Assembly (NCBI GenBank): GCA_041504365.1
Contig: CP167917.1
Span: 1,054,001-1,118,000, forward strand
Source: Dryocola sp. LX212
GTDB lineage: Bacteria > Pseudomonadota > Gammaproteobacteria > Enterobacterales > Enterobacteriaceae
Reading direction: 5' to 3'
Length of the DNA stretch: 64,000 nucleotides
The notes under the pieces were generated by a model. It made no database searches. It saw only the letters and a program-made list of their open reading frames with translations, and had not been told where the DNA came from. Positions 1-10,446 of the stretch are shown here, piece by piece. The first letter of the stretch is position 1, and each line of letters opens with the position of its first letter. A program made the translations under genes and the position numbers.

Positions 1-861
1 CAGCGAGCGGGTCAGTTTTTCAAGGCGCGGCGTTGCCTCCTGTAAGGCTTTATTCGCCGTCTCCAGCGCCTGTTTAGTCCGCTGCTGGTCGCCGTTCAGC
101 TGCGCAAACTGGCTCAGCCACTGCTGGAACTGCGTGAGCTGACGCTGTTCATCCAGCAGGTTTTTTTCGGCAAGAGTGAGCGCCTGCAAACTCTCTGTGA
201 GCTGCTGCTGCTGTTCTTCGCTGAGCAGCGCCACGCCCGCGGCCTGGGCGTGGAGATTTTCCAGGCGGCTTTTGATTTGCTTATGGTTTTCAAACACGGC
301 GGCAGAGACCGTGCCGTAAATCTCCGTGCCGGTCAGCTCTTCGAGCAGCGAGGCGCGGTCGTTCGCATCGGCGTTCAGGAACGCCGCAAACTGCCCCTGC
401 GAAAGCATCATCGAACGGGTAAAACGGTCGTAATCCAGCCCGGTGAGCTTTGCTATCGCATCGAGTTTATCTTTGATTTTATCGGCAACGATTTTGCCCG
501 TTTCGATTTCCGCCAGCTCCACGCGCGGAACCTGGAGATTGCCGTCCGCCGAGTTGCGCGCCCGGTTCTGGCTCCAGAACGCACGGTAGCCCACGCCTTT
601 AACTTCGAATTCAACTTCTGCCAGACACTCGGCGGTATCCCGGGTCATCAGGTCGTTCTGCGACTGGGAAACCGTGCTGAGGCGCGGCGTTTTGTGGTAA
701 AGCGCGAGGCAGATCGCATCCAGCAGCGTGGTTTTTCCCGCGCCGGTCGGGCCGGTTATCGCAAACAGCCCGTTGCTGGCGAACGGCTCCTGGGTAAAAT
801 CGATTTTCCACTCGCCTTTCAGGGAGTTGAGGTTTTTTAAGCGCAGGCTGAGGATTTTCAT
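1..861 (-). CDS. sbcC: SbcC nuclease subunit, N-terminal part (gene runs off the left edge)
   Basis: ATPase subunit of the SbcCD nuclease, the bacterial Rad50 counterpart, which opens DNA hairpins and processes double-strand ends. Only the first 287 codons lie in the window. Visible are the start [16 protein letters not shown], a Walker A motif GPTGAGKTT near residues 36-44, and the Q-loop region [14 protein letters not shown] near residue 150. After that the helical, glutamine- and leucine-rich beginning of the long coiled coil appears. The ATG overlaps the sbcD stop codon by four bases, so the two subunits are translationally coupled. The Walker B half and the zinc hook lie beyond the window. 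Identification is firm from sequence and partner. Confidence 0.97.
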   Translation of the reverse strand, partial: MKILSLRLKNLNSLKGEWKIDFTQEPFASNGLFAITGPTGAGKTTLLDAICLALYHKTPRLSTVSQSQNDLMTRDTAECLAEVEFEVKGVGYRAFWSQNRARNSADGNLQVPRVELAEIETGKIVADKIKDKLDAIAKLTGLDYDRFTRSMMLSQGQFAAFLNADANDRASLLEELTGTEIYGTVSAAVFENHKQIKSRLENLHAQAAGVALLSEEQQQQLTESLQALTLAEKNLLDEQRQLTQFQQWLSQFAQLNGDQQRTKQALETANKALQEATPRLEKLTRSL

Positions 862-2075
862 GCCGTTTCCTCCGCGTCATGCAGGTTGGATACTGTCTGA
901 GCAAAAAGCGTTCGCAGGCGCTGTCCTCGCTCTTCGCTCGTCTCTTCCTGCGCCAGGCGGCGTTCAAAAACTTCTTCCACGGTCAGCTCGCTCAGGGTTT
1001 CTTTATGCTGATTCGCAATCACGCGCTCGCGCTGTTCCCGGCTGCGGCGCAGTAGTACAACTTCTACCGGCAGGTGGTCGGTTAGCTGCTGGATATGGCG
1101 CTGGGAGTCGTGAAGGTATTCATCGGTGGCGATTTCGATATCCAGCCAGACCTTCGGCTCGGCAGGCGCATCCCGCCACTGTTCCAGCTGCCGTTCAATT
1201 TCGGTAAGAGAGCCTTTGATTACCGCCAGAGGCTGGCAGACCGGGACCGGCAGAGCGGTGACTTCATGCAGCGCACCGTCCGCAAACTCCACCAGATAAA
1301 CGCTTTTCGCTTTGCCGGTTTCATCAAAACTCAGCGGGATAGGCGAGCCGCTGTAGCGAATGTGCTCCGTGCCGCCAATCAGCTGCGCGCGATGTATGTG
1401 GCCAAGGGCAATATAGTCGGCGGGCGGGAAGTTCTGCGCCGGGAAGGCGTCCAGCGTACCAATGTAGATGTCGCGCACCGCGTCGGTTTTGGTGACGCCG
1501 ACGGTGGTCAGGTGCCCGGTGGCGATAATCGGCAGCTTCTGGTCGCCACGGGCGATCACGGCTGCGGAATGGCATTGCTGATAATGTTCTGTGATTGCTT
1601 CCATTAACGTGCGCTGTTTTTCATGCCCGCTCATGCCCGCCTGGCTACTCTGGATATCACGCGGGCGCAAAAATGGGATCGGACAGAGGATCGCGCCGGG
1701 CGTGCCATCCTTCTTTTTAAGGATCAGCGTTTGTTCGCTGCTGTCATGACGGGCGCTGGCGATAACGGTAGTGTTCAGGCAGGCCAGCAGCTCCCGGGAT
1801 TCATTGAGCGTGGCAACGGAGTCGTGGTTACCGGCAAGGACCACCAGCTGGCAGCCGGTGGCCTGGAGCTGAACGACAAAACGGTTGTAGAGTTCACGGG
1901 CGTAGCTCGGCGGCGAGCCGGTATCAAAAATATCTCCGGCGACGATTATCGCATCCACGCTCTGCTCAACCGCGGTGCTCAGCAGCCAGTCGAGAAAAGC
2001 CTGATGTTCCGGCCCGCGGCTTTTGGTATAAAAATTCTGACCGAGGTGCCAGTCCGATGTGTGGATAATGCGCAT
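858..2075 (-). CDS. sbcD: SbcD nuclease subunit (Mre11-like)
   Basis: Metal-dependent nuclease subunit of SbcCD, which acts with SbcC on hairpins and protein-blocked DNA ends. The 405-residue product has the calcineurin-like phosphoesterase motifs in order: D8-x-H10 in the first strand (TSDWHLGQ), GDIFDTG at 48-54, GNHDS at 83-87, a later ATGHLTT histidine and GHIHRAQ. These residues bind the two catalytic metals in the Mre11 family. Length fits E. coli SbcD (about 400 residues). It is the first gene of sbcDC. In E. coli sbcD and phoB face each other directly; here another gene lies between them. Confidence 0.97.
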   Translation of the reverse strand: MRIIHTSDWHLGQNFYTKSRGPEHQAFLDWLLSTAVEQSVDAIIVAGDIFDTGSPPSYARELYNRFVVQLQATGCQLVVLAGNHDSVATLNESRELLACLNTTVIASARHDSSEQTLILKKKDGTPGAILCPIPFLRPRDIQSSQAGMSGHEKQRTLMEAITEHYQQCHSAAVIARGDQKLPIIATGHLTTVGVTKTDAVRDIYIGTLDAFPAQNFPPADYIALGHIHRAQLIGGTEHIRYSGSPIPLSFDETGKAKSVYLVEFADGALHEVTALPVPVCQPLAVIKGSLTEIERQLEQWRDAPAEPKVWLDIEIATDEYLHDSQRHIQQLTDHLPVEVVLLRRSREQRERVIANQHKETLSELTVEEVFERRLAQEETSEERGQRLRTLFAQTVSNLHDAEETA

Positions 2076-2154
2076 AACCCGTCCCGTGGCAAAAAAAGTG
2101 TGGGGGGATTATAACTGAGGGCTGGTCTGTTTACATTCCTCAGGAACGGGTGTG

Positions 2155-2787
2155 CTACGGGGAAACGGGGAGCGGAAATTTACTGACAATGGCAAGGCGA
2201 TCCTGATGTTTATCCTGATCTGACCACAGCCAGTCAGTCTGGGTCTGAACATCGATTTCAGTTTCTATTTCCCGTAATTCGCAGGTCAGCATATCGTAAC
2301 CGTACAAATACATGTCGCTGTGAAGCGCATCAAAAAAACGGGCGTGCCAGAAGGACATGCCGTCAGTTGTCTGGCTACGGTCAGAAACAACAACGTCGTA
2401 ATTTTCCAGCAGATACTGAGTGAATATTTTCCCGGCCACATCACGTAGCGCACCACGATGCTTAGGTTTTTGGGTTCGCCAGACGAGGATCTGCGTGACA
2501 GGGCGATGCTTTAAAAAACTGTCCGGCTGGAAAATCACGCGGTTGTAATAAACCACTTCTTGCGTTAAATCGTTCACTACCGCGAGCTCAAAGTGTTGCT
2601 GCGGTACTTCGTGATGCAGGCGGTTATTCACTCTTATAAGCCGATAACCCGGGGCGAGCGAAAGGCCTGGCAGATGTATCTCTTCCTGAGGAGTTAAACT
2701 GACAAGAAGATTTCGATTGCTGGCATCCAGAGTTAGCATGGAAAAGGTTTTCTGAACGACCGACGGGTCAATTAACATCTGTGGCAT
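2155..2787 (-). CDS. Hypothetical protein, unrecognised, between sbcD and phoB
   Basis: A 210-residue protein that I do not recognise. It has no signal peptide or membrane segment and reads as a soluble, mixed alpha/beta protein with several aromatic clusters, for example FWHARFFDAL and MYLYGYDML near residues 145-165. The stretch VSDRSQTTDGMSFW vaguely recalls phage-borne proteins of acetyltransferase-like fold, but this is only an impression. The ATG at 2787 has GAGAA upstream; a second ATG at codon 4 is possible. It runs in the sbcDC direction, 79 bases ahead of sbcD, and may be co-transcribed. By eye it is richer in A+T than its neighbours. E. coli K-12 has no gene here, which suggests acquisition. 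Confidence 0.75.
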   Translation of the reverse strand: MPQMLIDPSVVQKTFSMLTLDASNRNLLVSLTPQEEIHLPGLSLAPGYRLIRVNNRLHHEVPQQHFELAVVNDLTQEVVYYNRVIFQPDSFLKHRPVTQILVWRTQKPKHRGALRDVAGKIFTQYLLENYDVVVSDRSQTTDGMSFWHARFFDALHSDMYLYGYDMLTCELREIETEIDVQTQTDWLWSDQDKHQDRLAIVSKFPLPVSP

Positions 2788-2915
2788 TGGTTATTCTCGC
2801 AGCGATTTGAGATGTTTTGACTATACCATAGTCTGCCGATAGTTTATTTGGCGGTAATTTTCCCGTGTCATAATTCATCGTAATGAGTCATGCAGCGGTC
2901 ATTTTTTTCATAAAT

Positions 2916-2933
2916 CTGTCATAAATCTGACGC
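2916..2933 (+). promoter_or_regulatory. Pho box upstream of phoB
   Basis: The 18 bases CTGTCATAAATCTGACGC contain two CTGTCAT-like direct repeats 11 bases apart, the known PhoB-binding arrangement, and match the E. coli phoB Pho box closely. The box ends 47 bases before the phoB ATG, so phoBR is expected to be autoregulated and induced by phosphate starvation. Confidence 0.9.
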
Positions 2934-2980
2934 ATACTGGCGCACAAATTAGCAATGGCATTGTTTAAACAGGGCAAATC

Positions 2981-3670
2981 ATGGCGAAGCGTATTTTAGT
3001 CGTAGAAGATGAAGCTCCAATCCGTGAGATGGTGAGCTTCGTGCTCGAACAAAACGGTTTTCAGCCAGTAGAAGCAGAAGATTATGACAGTGCGGTGAAT
3101 CTTCTTATCGAGCCGTTCCCGGACCTGATTTTATTAGACTGGATGCTGCCCGGCGGGTCGGGCATTCAGTTTATCAAACACCTCAAACGCGAGGCTTTAA
3201 CTCGCGAAATCCCTGTGATGATGCTGACCGCGCGCGGCGAAGAAGAAGATCGCGTGCGCGGACTTGAAGTGGGCGCTGATGATTACATCACCAAGCCGTT
3301 CTCCCCAAAAGAGCTGGTCGCCCGTATTAAAGCGGTGATGCGCCGTATTTCACCCATGGCGGTGGAAGAGGTGATTGAAATGCAGGGACTAAGCCTCGAC
3401 CCATCTTCACACCGCGTGATGACCGGCGAAAACCCGCTGGATATGGGGCCGACCGAATTCAAACTGCTGCATTTCTTTATGACGCACCCGGAGCGCGTTT
3501 ACAGCCGTGAACAGCTGCTGAACCACGTCTGGGGCACCAACGTTTACGTTGAAGATCGCACGGTTGATGTGCATATCCGCCGTTTACGTAAAGCGCTGGA
3601 ATTGACCGGACACGACCGCATGGTACAAACGGTACGCGGCACGGGCTATCGTTTTTCGACCCGTTTTTAG
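2981..3670 (+). CDS. phoB: Phosphate regulon response regulator PhoB
   Basis: OmpR-family transcription factor that activates phosphate-starvation genes after phosphorylation by PhoR. The 229-residue protein has a receiver domain (about 1-120) with acidic pocket E9/D10, phospho-acceptor D53 in LLDWMLPGG, and the conserved threonine and lysine in MLTARGEE and YITKPF. A winged-helix DNA-binding domain follows (about 130-229), with HIRRLRKAL and the C-terminal VRGTGYRF hairpin. Length equals E. coli PhoB. The gene is preceded by a Pho box and followed 21 bases later by phoR, its sensor kinase. Confidence 0.98.
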   Translation: MAKRILVVEDEAPIREMVSFVLEQNGFQPVEAEDYDSAVNLLIEPFPDLILLDWMLPGGSGIQFIKHLKREALTREIPVMMLTARGEEEDRVRGLEVGADDYITKPFSPKELVARIKAVMRRISPMAVEEVIEMQGLSLDPSSHRVMTGENPLDMGPTEFKLLHFFMTHPERVYSREQLLNHVWGTNVYVEDRTVDVHIRRLRKALELTGHDRMVQTVRGTGYRFSTRF

Positions 3671-3691
3671 TTTCCTTCAGGAGTGTGACGC

Positions 3692-4981
3692 GTGCTGGAA
3701 CGGTTGTCATGGAAAAGGCTGGTGCTGGAGCTGCTGCTCTGCTGCATACCGGCGGCGATTCTCGGGCTGATCTTCGGCCATCTCCCCTGGTTTTTGCTGG
3801 CGGCGGTGACCGCGCTGCTGGCCTGGCATTTCTGGAATTTACTTCGCCTGTCGTGGTGGCTGTGGGTCGACCGCAGCATGACGCCCCCGCCGGGCCGCGG
3901 CAGCTGGGAGCCATTGCTCTATGGCTTGCACCAGATGCAGCTGCGCAATAAAAAGCGCCGCAAAGAGCTGGGAAACCTGATTAAGCGCTTTCGCAGCGGA
4001 GCGGAATCGCTGCCCGATGCGGTGGTGCTGACCACGGAAGAGGGGACGATTTTCTGGTGTAACGGCCTGGCACAGCAGCTGCTGGGGCTGCGCTGGCCGG
4101 ACGATAACGGTCAGAACATCCTTAACCTGCTGCGCTACCCGGAGTTTACCCGCTATCTCTCTAATAAAGAGTTCTCCCGCCCGCTGACGCTGGTGCTTAA
4201 TAACGGTCGTCATCTTGAATTTCGGGTTATGCCCTACAGCGACGAGCAGTGGCTGATGGTGGCGCGGGACGTCACGCAGATGCACCAGCTGGAAGGCGCT
4301 CGCCGCAACTTCTTTGCCAACGTCAGCCATGAATTACGTACGCCGCTGACCGTTCTGCAGGGCTATCTGGAAATGATGCAGGACGAGGGGCTGGAAGGCC
4401 CGCTCAAGGACAAGGCGCTGAGCACAATGCGCGAGCAGACGTCGCGCATGGAAGGTCTGGTCAGGCAACTGCTAACGCTTTCACGTATCGAGGCCGCTCC
4501 GGCAATGGCGCTCAACGAGAAAATTGACGTGCCGCTGATGCTGCGGGTTGTGGAACGGGAAGCCCAGACGCTGAGCCAGCAGAGGCAGACTTTGCAGTTT
4601 GATATCGACCCGGTGCTGCGGGTCTTCGGCAACGAGGAACAGCTGCGCAGCGCGATTTCCAACCTCGTTTATAACGCCGTAAACCATACGCCGGAAGGCA
4701 CGCATATCACCGTCAGCTGGGAGAAAACTCCGCTCGGCGCGAAGTTCAGCGTAATGGACAACGGACCGGGGATTTCAGCGGAGCATATTCCGCGTCTTAC
4801 CGAGCGTTTCTACCGGGTGGATAAAGCCCGCTCAAGGCAAACGGGCGGCAGCGGGTTAGGGCTGGCGATTGTGAAACATGCGCTTAGCCACCACGACACG
4901 CGTTTGGATATCGAAAGTAAACCAGGGCGCGGCACGAGCTTTTCGTTTGTGCTGCCTGAACGGCTGATTGTGACGGAGTAG
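3692..4981 (+). CDS. phoR: Phosphate regulon sensor kinase PhoR
   Basis: Membrane histidine kinase that reads phosphate status through the Pst transporter and PhoU, then phosphorylates or dephosphorylates PhoB. The GTG start at 3692 gives [10 protein letters not shown], identical to the E. coli N terminus, 21 bases after phoB. Two N-terminal membrane segments (about 10-60) come first, then a basic linker, a PAS domain (about 95-190), the dimerisation/phospho-acceptor helix with H213 in [10 protein letters not shown], and an ATPase domain with the N box ([13 protein letters not shown]), DNGPGI and GGSGLGLAI. Its 429 residues match the usual length. Confidence 0.97.
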   Translation: MLERLSWKRLVLELLLCCIPAAILGLIFGHLPWFLLAAVTALLAWHFWNLLRLSWWLWVDRSMTPPPGRGSWEPLLYGLHQMQLRNKKRRKELGNLIKRFRSGAESLPDAVVLTTEEGTIFWCNGLAQQLLGLRWPDDNGQNILNLLRYPEFTRYLSNKEFSRPLTLVLNNGRHLEFRVMPYSDEQWLMVARDVTQMHQLEGARRNFFANVSHELRTPLTVLQGYLEMMQDEGLEGPLKDKALSTMREQTSRMEGLVRQLLTLSRIEAAPAMALNEKIDVPLMLRVVEREAQTLSQQRQTLQFDIDPVLRVFGNEEQLRSAISNLVYNAVNHTPEGTHITVSWEKTPLGAKFSVMDNGPGISAEHIPRLTERFYRVDKARSRQTGGSGLGLAIVKHALSHHDTRLDIESKPGRGTSFSFVLPERLIVTE

Positions 4982-4993
4982 AAATGTTGAAAT

Positions 4994-5065
4994 GTCGGAT
5001 GGCGCTAATGCTTATCCGACCTACGCAGGGGGTTGTAGGGTGGATAAGCGGTAGCGTCACCCACC
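4994..5065 (+). repeat. REP-type pair (BIME) downstream of phoR
   Basis: Two imperfect palindromes of about 31 bases occur in tandem: one of the form GTCGGATGGCGC..GCTTATCCGAC, then one of the form GTAGGGTGGATAAGCG..CGTCACCCACC. These are enterobacterial REP units in a mixed pair, which typically sit at the 3' end of transcripts. Strand is nominal. Confidence 0.85.
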
Positions 5066-5479
5066 GATAGCGCACAAATATTAACCAAATCCGTCAACTT
5101 GCCTTTCCATCTACCGCTTACAGGCTATTTTTACGCCTTTCGTTAACCGCCCTCGCTCATTTGGCGATTATTTGACCGCATGATGCGCCATGATACTTTC
5201 TGTTAAATGAATTTATTCACTGCTTATATGTTTAATTTAAGCATATCAAACTACTTTTCCGATCCCTTCTTGTCTTCAAACGCTATAAGCGATTTAATTG
5301 CGCCCCGCTGTTAGCAGTACGACTGAAATTGCGTGGTAATACGATTAACTATTCTTCGCCAACGTACGGGATCAGTATTTTCCGCTGTCGATACCGATTA
5401 ACACCGCTTTTTTGCCATCATGGAAGGCAAGAAATTTGAATATTTTCAACATCACACATCCACAGGCTGCAAATATCTT
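5066..5479. other. AT-rich intergenic region before brnQ
   Basis: About 410 bases with no credible gene. It is clearly richer in A+T than the flanking genes and presumably carries the brnQ promoter and leader. A weak inverted repeat (TGCTTA..TAAGCA) lies at 5221-5243. An in-frame ATG at 5420 would add 20 residues to BrnQ, but they do not resemble the family. Confidence 0.5.
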
Positions 5480-6802
5480 ATGACCCATCAATTAAAATCT
5501 CGCGACATCATCGCACTGGGCTTTATGACCTTTGCGCTGTTCGTTGGCGCGGGCAACATTATCTTTCCTCCTATGGTTGGTTTACAGGCTGGTGAACACG
5601 TCTGGATGGCGTCGTTTGGCTTCCTGGTGACCGCCGTGGGCCTGCCGGTGCTGACCATTGTGGCTATTGCCCGCGTGGGCGGAGGCATCGATAGCCTGAG
5701 CTCGCCGATTGGCCGCCGTGCTGGCGTCCTACTGGCAACCATCTGCTATCTGGCCGTTGGCCCACTGTTTGCCACGCCGCGCACCGCGACCGTCTCTTTT
5801 GAGGTGGGTATCGCGCCGCTGACCGGGGCCGGTGAGCTGCCGCTGTTTATCTACAGCTTGATTTATTTCGCGATGGTTATCGGCATCTCTTTGTATCCCG
5901 GCAAGCTACTGGATACGGTCGGACACGTGCTGGCACCGGTGAAAATCGTTGCGCTGCTGGTGCTGGCTGCGGGGGCCGTTCTGTGGCCTGCGGGCGGGAT
6001 CAGTACCGCTACTGCGGCCTACCAGAATGCTGCGTTCTCTAACGGTTTCGTTAACGGCTATCTGACGATGGATACCCTGGCCTCGCTGGTGTTCGGCATC
6101 GTGATTGTTAACGCCGCGCGTTCCCGTGGCGTGACCGAATCCCGTCTGCTGACGCGTTACACCATCTGGGCGGGCCTGATTGCCGGCGTTGGCCTGACGC
6201 TGATTTATCTGGCGCTGTTCCGCCTGGGCTCCGACAGCGCGACGCTGGTTGCTGACCAGAACGCCAACGGCGCGGCTATTCTGCACGCTTACGTGGCTCA
6301 CACCTTCGGTGGTGCGGGCAGCCTTTTCCTGGCCGCGCTGATTTTCCTCGCCTGTATGGTTACCGCTGTGGGCCTGACCTGCGCCTGCGCCGAGTTCTTC
6401 AGCCAGTACCTGCCACTCTCTTACCGTGCGCTGGTATTTATCCTGGGCCTGTTCTCGATGGTGGTGTCTAATCTTGGTCTGAGCCACCTGATACAGGTTT
6501 CTATTCCGGTGCTGACCGCCATTTATCCACCGTGTATCGCACTTGTTGTGCTGAGCTTCACCCGTCCGTGGTGGCATAATTCGACGCGCGTTATCGCACC
6601 GGCGATGCTCATCAGCACAATGTTTGGTATCATTGACGGCATCAAGGCTTCTGCCATCAGTGATATACTTCCGGCGTGGACCTCACGTCTGCCTCTGTCG
6701 GACCAGGGTCTGGCGTGGGTATTGCCGACCGTGGCGATGGTTATAATCGCGGTGGTCTGGGACCGGGCAGCAGGACGGCAAGTGACCTCCAGCGCCCACT
6801 AA
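5480..6802 (+). CDS. brnQ: Branched-chain amino acid transporter BrnQ
   Basis: Inner-membrane cation-coupled symporter of the LIVCS family for leucine, isoleucine and valine. The ATG at 5480 gives [21 protein letters not shown], which matches E. coli BrnQ. The 440 residues hold about twelve hydrophobic segments and the family signature [13 protein letters not shown] near residues 23-35. The C terminus [11 protein letters not shown] is also conserved. The gene lies downstream of phoBR but is separated by REP sequence and a long AT-rich leader, so it probably has its own promoter. An intrinsic terminator separates it from proY. Confidence 0.96.
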   Translation: MTHQLKSRDIIALGFMTFALFVGAGNIIFPPMVGLQAGEHVWMASFGFLVTAVGLPVLTIVAIARVGGGIDSLSSPIGRRAGVLLATICYLAVGPLFATPRTATVSFEVGIAPLTGAGELPLFIYSLIYFAMVIGISLYPGKLLDTVGHVLAPVKIVALLVLAAGAVLWPAGGISTATAAYQNAAFSNGFVNGYLTMDTLASLVFGIVIVNAARSRGVTESRLLTRYTIWAGLIAGVGLTLIYLALFRLGSDSATLVADQNANGAAILHAYVAHTFGGAGSLFLAALIFLACMVTAVGLTCACAEFFSQYLPLSYRALVFILGLFSMVVSNLGLSHLIQVSIPVLTAIYPPCIALVVLSFTRPWWHNSTRVIAPAMLISTMFGIIDGIKASAISDILPAWTSRLPLSDQGLAWVLPTVAMVIIAVVWDRAAGRQVTSSAH

Positions 6803-6820
6803 GAACATTGTTTGTTGTTT

Positions 6821-6850
6821 AACCACGGGGCTGCGCTCCGTGGTTTTTTA
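6821..6850 (+). terminator. Intrinsic terminator after brnQ
   Basis: AACCACGG and CCGTGGTT form an eight-base-pair stem around GGCTGCGCT, followed by TTTTATTT. It lies 18 bases after the brnQ stop and just before proY, so proY is reached by read-through or by its own promoter. Confidence 0.85.
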
Positions 6851-6872
6851 TTTGTTGAGAGTGGTTGTGACG

Positions 6873-8246
6873 ATGGAAAACAAGAACAAGCTCAAGCGCG
6901 GCTTGAGTACCCGACACATACGCTTTATGGCGTTGGGGTCGGCGATTGGTACGGGGCTGTTTTATGGTTCGGCTGACGCGATCAAGATGGCGGGGCCGAG
7001 CGTTCTGCTGGCCTATATTATCGGCGGTGTAGCGGCGTATATCATTATGCGCGCGCTGGGCGAAATGTCCGTTCATAATCCCGCTGCAAGTTCCTTTTCC
7101 CGTTACGCCCAGGACAACCTGGGGCCGCTGGCTGGCTATATAACCGGCTGGACCTACTGCTTTGAAATTCTGATTGTTGCCATCGCGGACGTCACCGCGT
7201 TCGGCATCTATATGGGCGTCTGGTTCCCCGCCGTGCCGCACTGGGTCTGGGTGCTCAGCGTGGTGCTGATCATCTGCTCCATCAACCTGATGAGCGTAAA
7301 AGTGTTCGGCGAGCTTGAATTCTGGTTCTCGTTCTTTAAAGTTGCCACCATCATCATCATGATTGCTGCCGGTATTGGTATTATCGTGTGGGGGATAGGT
7401 AACGGCGGCCAGGCGACGGGTATCCATAACCTGTGGACCAACGGCGGTTTCTTCAGCAACGGCTGGATTGGTATGATCATGTCGCTGCAGATGGTGATGT
7501 TCGCCTACGGCGGCATCGAAATCATCGGTATTACCGCGGGCGAAGCGAAAGATCCGCAGAAGTCGATTCCGCGCGCGATCAACTCCGTCCCGCTGCGTAT
7601 TCTGGTGTTCTATGTGGGCACGCTGTTTGTCATTATGTCTATCTACCCGTGGGATCAGGTTGGCACCTCTGGCAGTCCGTTCGTACTCACTTTCCAGCAT
7701 ATGGGCATTACCATAGCGGCAGGTATTCTGAACTTTGTAGTTATCACCGCTTCTCTTTCTGCGATTAACAGCGACGTGTTCGGCGTAGGCCGCATGCTGC
7801 ACGGCATGGCGGAGCAGGGCAGCGCACCGAAGGTGTTCGCTAAAACCTCCCGCAACGGCATTCCTTACGTCACCGTGCTGGTGATGAGCCTGGCCATGTT
7901 GCTGGCGGTGTACCTCAACTACATCATGCCGGAGAACGTCTTCCTGGTGATTGCTTCGCTGGCGACCTTCGCCACCGTGTGGGTGTGGATTATGATCCTG
8001 CTTTCGCAGATTGCCTTCCGCCGCAGGCTGTCGAAAGAAGAAGCCAAAGAGCTGAAGTTCCCGGTGCCGGGCGGCGTGGCGACCACGGTTGTCGGGCTGG
8101 TGTTCCTGGTGTTTATCATCGCGCTGATAGGCTGGCATCCGGATACCCGCATTTCGCTATACGTAGGCTGCGGCTGGATTGTGCTGCTGCTGATTGGCTG
8201 GATCTTTAAGCAGCGGCGGGCCGCTGCGCTTGCTGAAAACAGCTAA
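6873..8246 (+). CDS. proY: ProY, amino acid permease of the APC family (proline-specific by homology)
   Basis: Inner-membrane permease of the amino acid-polyamine-organocation superfamily, annotated in E. coli and Salmonella as a cryptic proline transporter. The ATG at 6873 gives [21 protein letters not shown] and 457 residues, the usual length. The family motif [22 protein letters not shown] lies in the first membrane segment, split here as [11 protein letters not shown] and [31 protein letters not shown] follows in the third. Twelve hydrophobic segments can be counted. Substrate is inferred from homology only. A further in-frame ATG at 6840 lies inside the preceding terminator and is an unlikely start. 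Confidence 0.93.
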   Translation: MENKNKLKRGLSTRHIRFMALGSAIGTGLFYGSADAIKMAGPSVLLAYIIGGVAAYIIMRALGEMSVHNPAASSFSRYAQDNLGPLAGYITGWTYCFEILIVAIADVTAFGIYMGVWFPAVPHWVWVLSVVLIICSINLMSVKVFGELEFWFSFFKVATIIIMIAAGIGIIVWGIGNGGQATGIHNLWTNGGFFSNGWIGMIMSLQMVMFAYGGIEIIGITAGEAKDPQKSIPRAINSVPLRILVFYVGTLFVIMSIYPWDQVGTSGSPFVLTFQHMGITIAAGILNFVVITASLSAINSDVFGVGRMLHGMAEQGSAPKVFAKTSRNGIPYVTVLVMSLAMLLAVYLNYIMPENVFLVIASLATFATVWVWIMILLSQIAFRRRLSKEEAKELKFPVPGGVATTVVGLVFLVFIIALIGWHPDTRISLYVGCGWIVLLLIGWIFKQRRAAALAENS

Positions 8247-8254
8247 TCCCGTCC

Positions 8255-8281
8255 AACCCCGCCGCTCTGGCGGGGTTTTTG
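8255..8281 (+). terminator. Intrinsic terminator after proY
   Basis: AACCCCGCC pairs with GGCGGGGTT across a short loop and is followed by a run of T. It begins nine bases after the proY stop codon. Confidence 0.9.
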
Positions 8282-8298
8282 TTGCGGGCTACCGTTAA

Positions 8299-8325
8299 CC
8301 CTCTCCGCCCCCACTTTCCTCCCCC
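8299..8325 (-). promoter_or_regulatory. Possible MalT boxes upstream of malZ
   Basis: On the minus strand two near-repeats, GGGGGAGGAAA and GGGGGCGGAGA, resemble the MalT box GGGGA(T/G)GAGG and lie about 15 bases apart. In E. coli malZ belongs to the MalT-controlled maltose regulon. The matches are imperfect, so this is a suggestion. Confidence 0.35.
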
Positions 8326-8404
8326 GAATTAGATGAGAATGATGAGTGACCCGGCCTGCGGCTGTGGCAAAGTGGCGTCAATTTTACGAATCGGGGAAGT
8401 TACT

Positions 8405-10222
8405 ATGTTGAATGCCTGGCACCTTCCGGTTGCGCCATTTGTTCGGACACGCATAGACAAGCTGCATATCACCCTCTGGCTTGCCGGAGACGAGCAGCCG
8501 TCGCGCGTGGTGTTGCGCTGTGAGAAAGACAACGAAGAGACATCCGTCACCATGATGCGGCAGAAAAACGCGCCCTGTGAAGGGGTCGTTGCCTGGAACG
8601 GCGCGATCGAACTTACCAGCGGTCAGCCACGCCGCCGCTACAGCTTCAAGCTGCTGTGGCTTGACCACCAGCGCTGGTTCACGCCGCAGGGCTTCAGTCT
8701 TATCCCGCCTGCCCGTCTTGAACAATTTGCTTTTGACGCGCCGGATGAGGGGCCGCAGTGGGTGCAGGATCAGGTGTTCTACCAGATCTTTCCGGACCGC
8801 TTTGCCCGTAGCCAGCCGCGCCAGGCCGGGCAGGATCAGATTTACTATCACCACGCAGCGAAGCGGGAGATCATCCTGCGCGACTGGGATGAGCCGCTGA
8901 CGGGAGAGGCGGGGGGATCGACGTTCTACGGCGGCGATCTGGACGGCATCAGCGAAAAACTGCCGTACCTGAAAAAGCTCGGCGTCACGGCGCTGTACCT
9001 CAACCCGGTGTTCACCGCGCCGAGCGTGCATAAATACGACACCCAGGACTATCGCCACGTGGACGCACAGTTCGGCGGCGATCGTGCTTTACTGCGGCTG
9101 CGCAAGAACACCCAGCAGCAGGGGATGCGCCTGGTACTGGACGGCGTTTTCAACCACAGCGGTGACACGCATCCGTGGTTTGATCGTCATCAGGCTGACG
9201 AGAGCGGGGCGTGTAATAACCCGCACTCGCCGTGGCGGGATTTCTATAGCTTCTCAGAGGAGGGGCGTGCGCTGGACTGGCTGGGCTATTCCAGCCTTCC
9301 GAAGCTCGACTATCGTTCGGAGTCGCTGGTCGAAGAAATTTATCAGGGCGAGGACAGCGTGGTGCGCCACTGGCTGCGGGAACCCTGGGGCATGGACGGC
9401 TGGCGGCTCGACGTGGTGCACATGCTGGGCGAGGAGGGTGGTGCGAAGAACAACCTGCTGCACGTCACCGGCATCACTAAAGCCGCGAAGGAAACCAGGC
9501 CGGACGCCTATATCCTCGGCGAACATTTCGGCGATGCGCGCCAGTGGCTTCAGGTGGATGCGGAGGACGCCGCGATGAACTACCGGGGCTTTACGTTCCC
9601 GGTCTGGGGCTTCCTTGCCAACACGGATATCTCCTACGATCCGCAGCATATCGATGCGCAAACCTGCATGACGTGGATGGACGAGTATCGTGCCAGCCTC
9701 TCGCACCAGCAGCAGCTGCGCATGTTTAACCAGCTCGACAGCCACGACACGGCGCGCTTTAAGTCGATCCTTGGCAAAGACGTTGCCCGTCTGCCGCTGG
9801 CCGTGGTCTGGCTGTACTGCTGGCCGGGCGTGCCCTGCGTCTATTATGGCGATGAAGTGGGGCTGGACGGCCATAACGATCCGTTCTGCCGCAAGCCTTT
9901 CCCGTGGCGCAAGGGCGATCAGGATCTTGAGCTGCTGGCGCTGTATCAGCGATTAGGCAAGCTGCGCCGCCAGAGCCGGGCGCTGCGCCAGGGCGGGTGC
10001 CAGGTGGTCTACGCCGAAGGTGACGTCGTGGTCTTCGTGCGCGTTTATCAGAACGAACGGGTGCTGGTAGCCATCAACCGTGGCGAGCAGCGTGAGGTGA
10101 CACTGCCCTGGACGCCGCTGCTCAGCGGGAAAGCCTGGACTCAGCTGGAAGGCGAGGAGGTACTGAGCCTGAAGACGCTGGTGCTGCCAGCGGTTTCTTT
10201 CGCCGTGTGGCGCAGTTTGTAA
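8405..10222 (+). CDS. malZ: Maltodextrin glucosidase MalZ
   Basis: Cytoplasmic family GH13 enzyme that removes glucose from the reducing end of maltodextrins. The ATG at 8405 gives [12 protein letters not shown] and 605 residues, the E. coli length. An N-terminal beta domain (about 1-115) precedes the (beta/alpha)8 barrel, with GH13 regions [19 protein letters not shown] (nucleophile D336), LGEHFGD (acid/base E373) and [19 protein letters not shown] follows and a small beta domain ends the protein. An ATG at 8333 lies within the presumed regulatory region and is less likely. Expected to be induced by maltotriose through MalT. Confidence 0.97.
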   Translation: MLNAWHLPVAPFVRTRIDKLHITLWLAGDEQPSRVVLRCEKDNEETSVTMMRQKNAPCEGVVAWNGAIELTSGQPRRRYSFKLLWLDHQRWFTPQGFSLIPPARLEQFAFDAPDEGPQWVQDQVFYQIFPDRFARSQPRQAGQDQIYYHHAAKREIILRDWDEPLTGEAGGSTFYGGDLDGISEKLPYLKKLGVTALYLNPVFTAPSVHKYDTQDYRHVDAQFGGDRALLRLRKNTQQQGMRLVLDGVFNHSGDTHPWFDRHQADESGACNNPHSPWRDFYSFSEEGRALDWLGYSSLPKLDYRSESLVEEIYQGEDSVVRHWLREPWGMDGWRLDVVHMLGEEGGAKNNLLHVTGITKAAKETRPDAYILGEHFGDARQWLQVDAEDAAMNYRGFTFPVWGFLANTDISYDPQHIDAQTCMTWMDEYRASLSHQQQLRMFNQLDSHDTARFKSILGKDVARLPLAVVWLYCWPGVPCVYYGDEVGLDGHNDPFCRKPFPWRKGDQDLELLALYQRLGKLRRQSRALRQGGCQVVYAEGDVVVFVRVYQNERVLVAINRGEQREVTLPWTPLLSGKAWTQLEGEEVLSLKTLVLPAVSFAVWRSL

Positions 10223-10264
10223 GATCGAAAGGAAGACACTGCTCGGCGCTGTTTATCCTTTTCG

Positions 10265-10292
10265 GGGCCGGAGGTATTAAATTCTCCGGCCC
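10265..10292 (+). terminator. Hairpin after malZ, possible terminator
   Basis: GGGCCGGAG and CTCCGGCCC form a perfect nine-base-pair stem 43 bases after the malZ stop. The downstream stretch GACTGTATTTATTATT is only moderately T-rich, so termination may be weak. Confidence 0.6.
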
Positions 10293-10391
10293 GACTGTAT
10301 TTATTATTAACAGTTTTAGCCTTTTATCAGACCGAATGAGAAAAGACGCAGTTTCGTAGTTTTGTTAAAGTTACGCCCCATAAAAAATAGG

Positions 10392-10407
10392 GTGAAGTAC
10401 ACTTCAC
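10392..10407. promoter_or_regulatory. Inverted repeat upstream of trkG
   Basis: GTGAAGT-AC-ACTTCAC is a perfect 7+7 inverted repeat lying 40 bases before the trkG ATG. No RNA gene or terminator explains it, so it could be an operator. No regulator can be named. Confidence 0.4.
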
Positions 10408-10446
10408 TCTACTGTCTGTCTCATTGTCCCGGCAAAACCGGGGGTT

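Noticed and set aside
5420-5479. Twenty-residue N-terminal extension of BrnQ
   Set aside because: The extension is hydrophilic and unlike BrnQ N termini; the ATG at 5480 gives exact agreement with the family.
6819-8138. A 439-codon open frame opposite proY
   Set aside because: It is antisense to a clear transporter gene. The product is extremely rich in histidine, arginine and glutamine, as is typical of reversed hydrophobic coding sequence.
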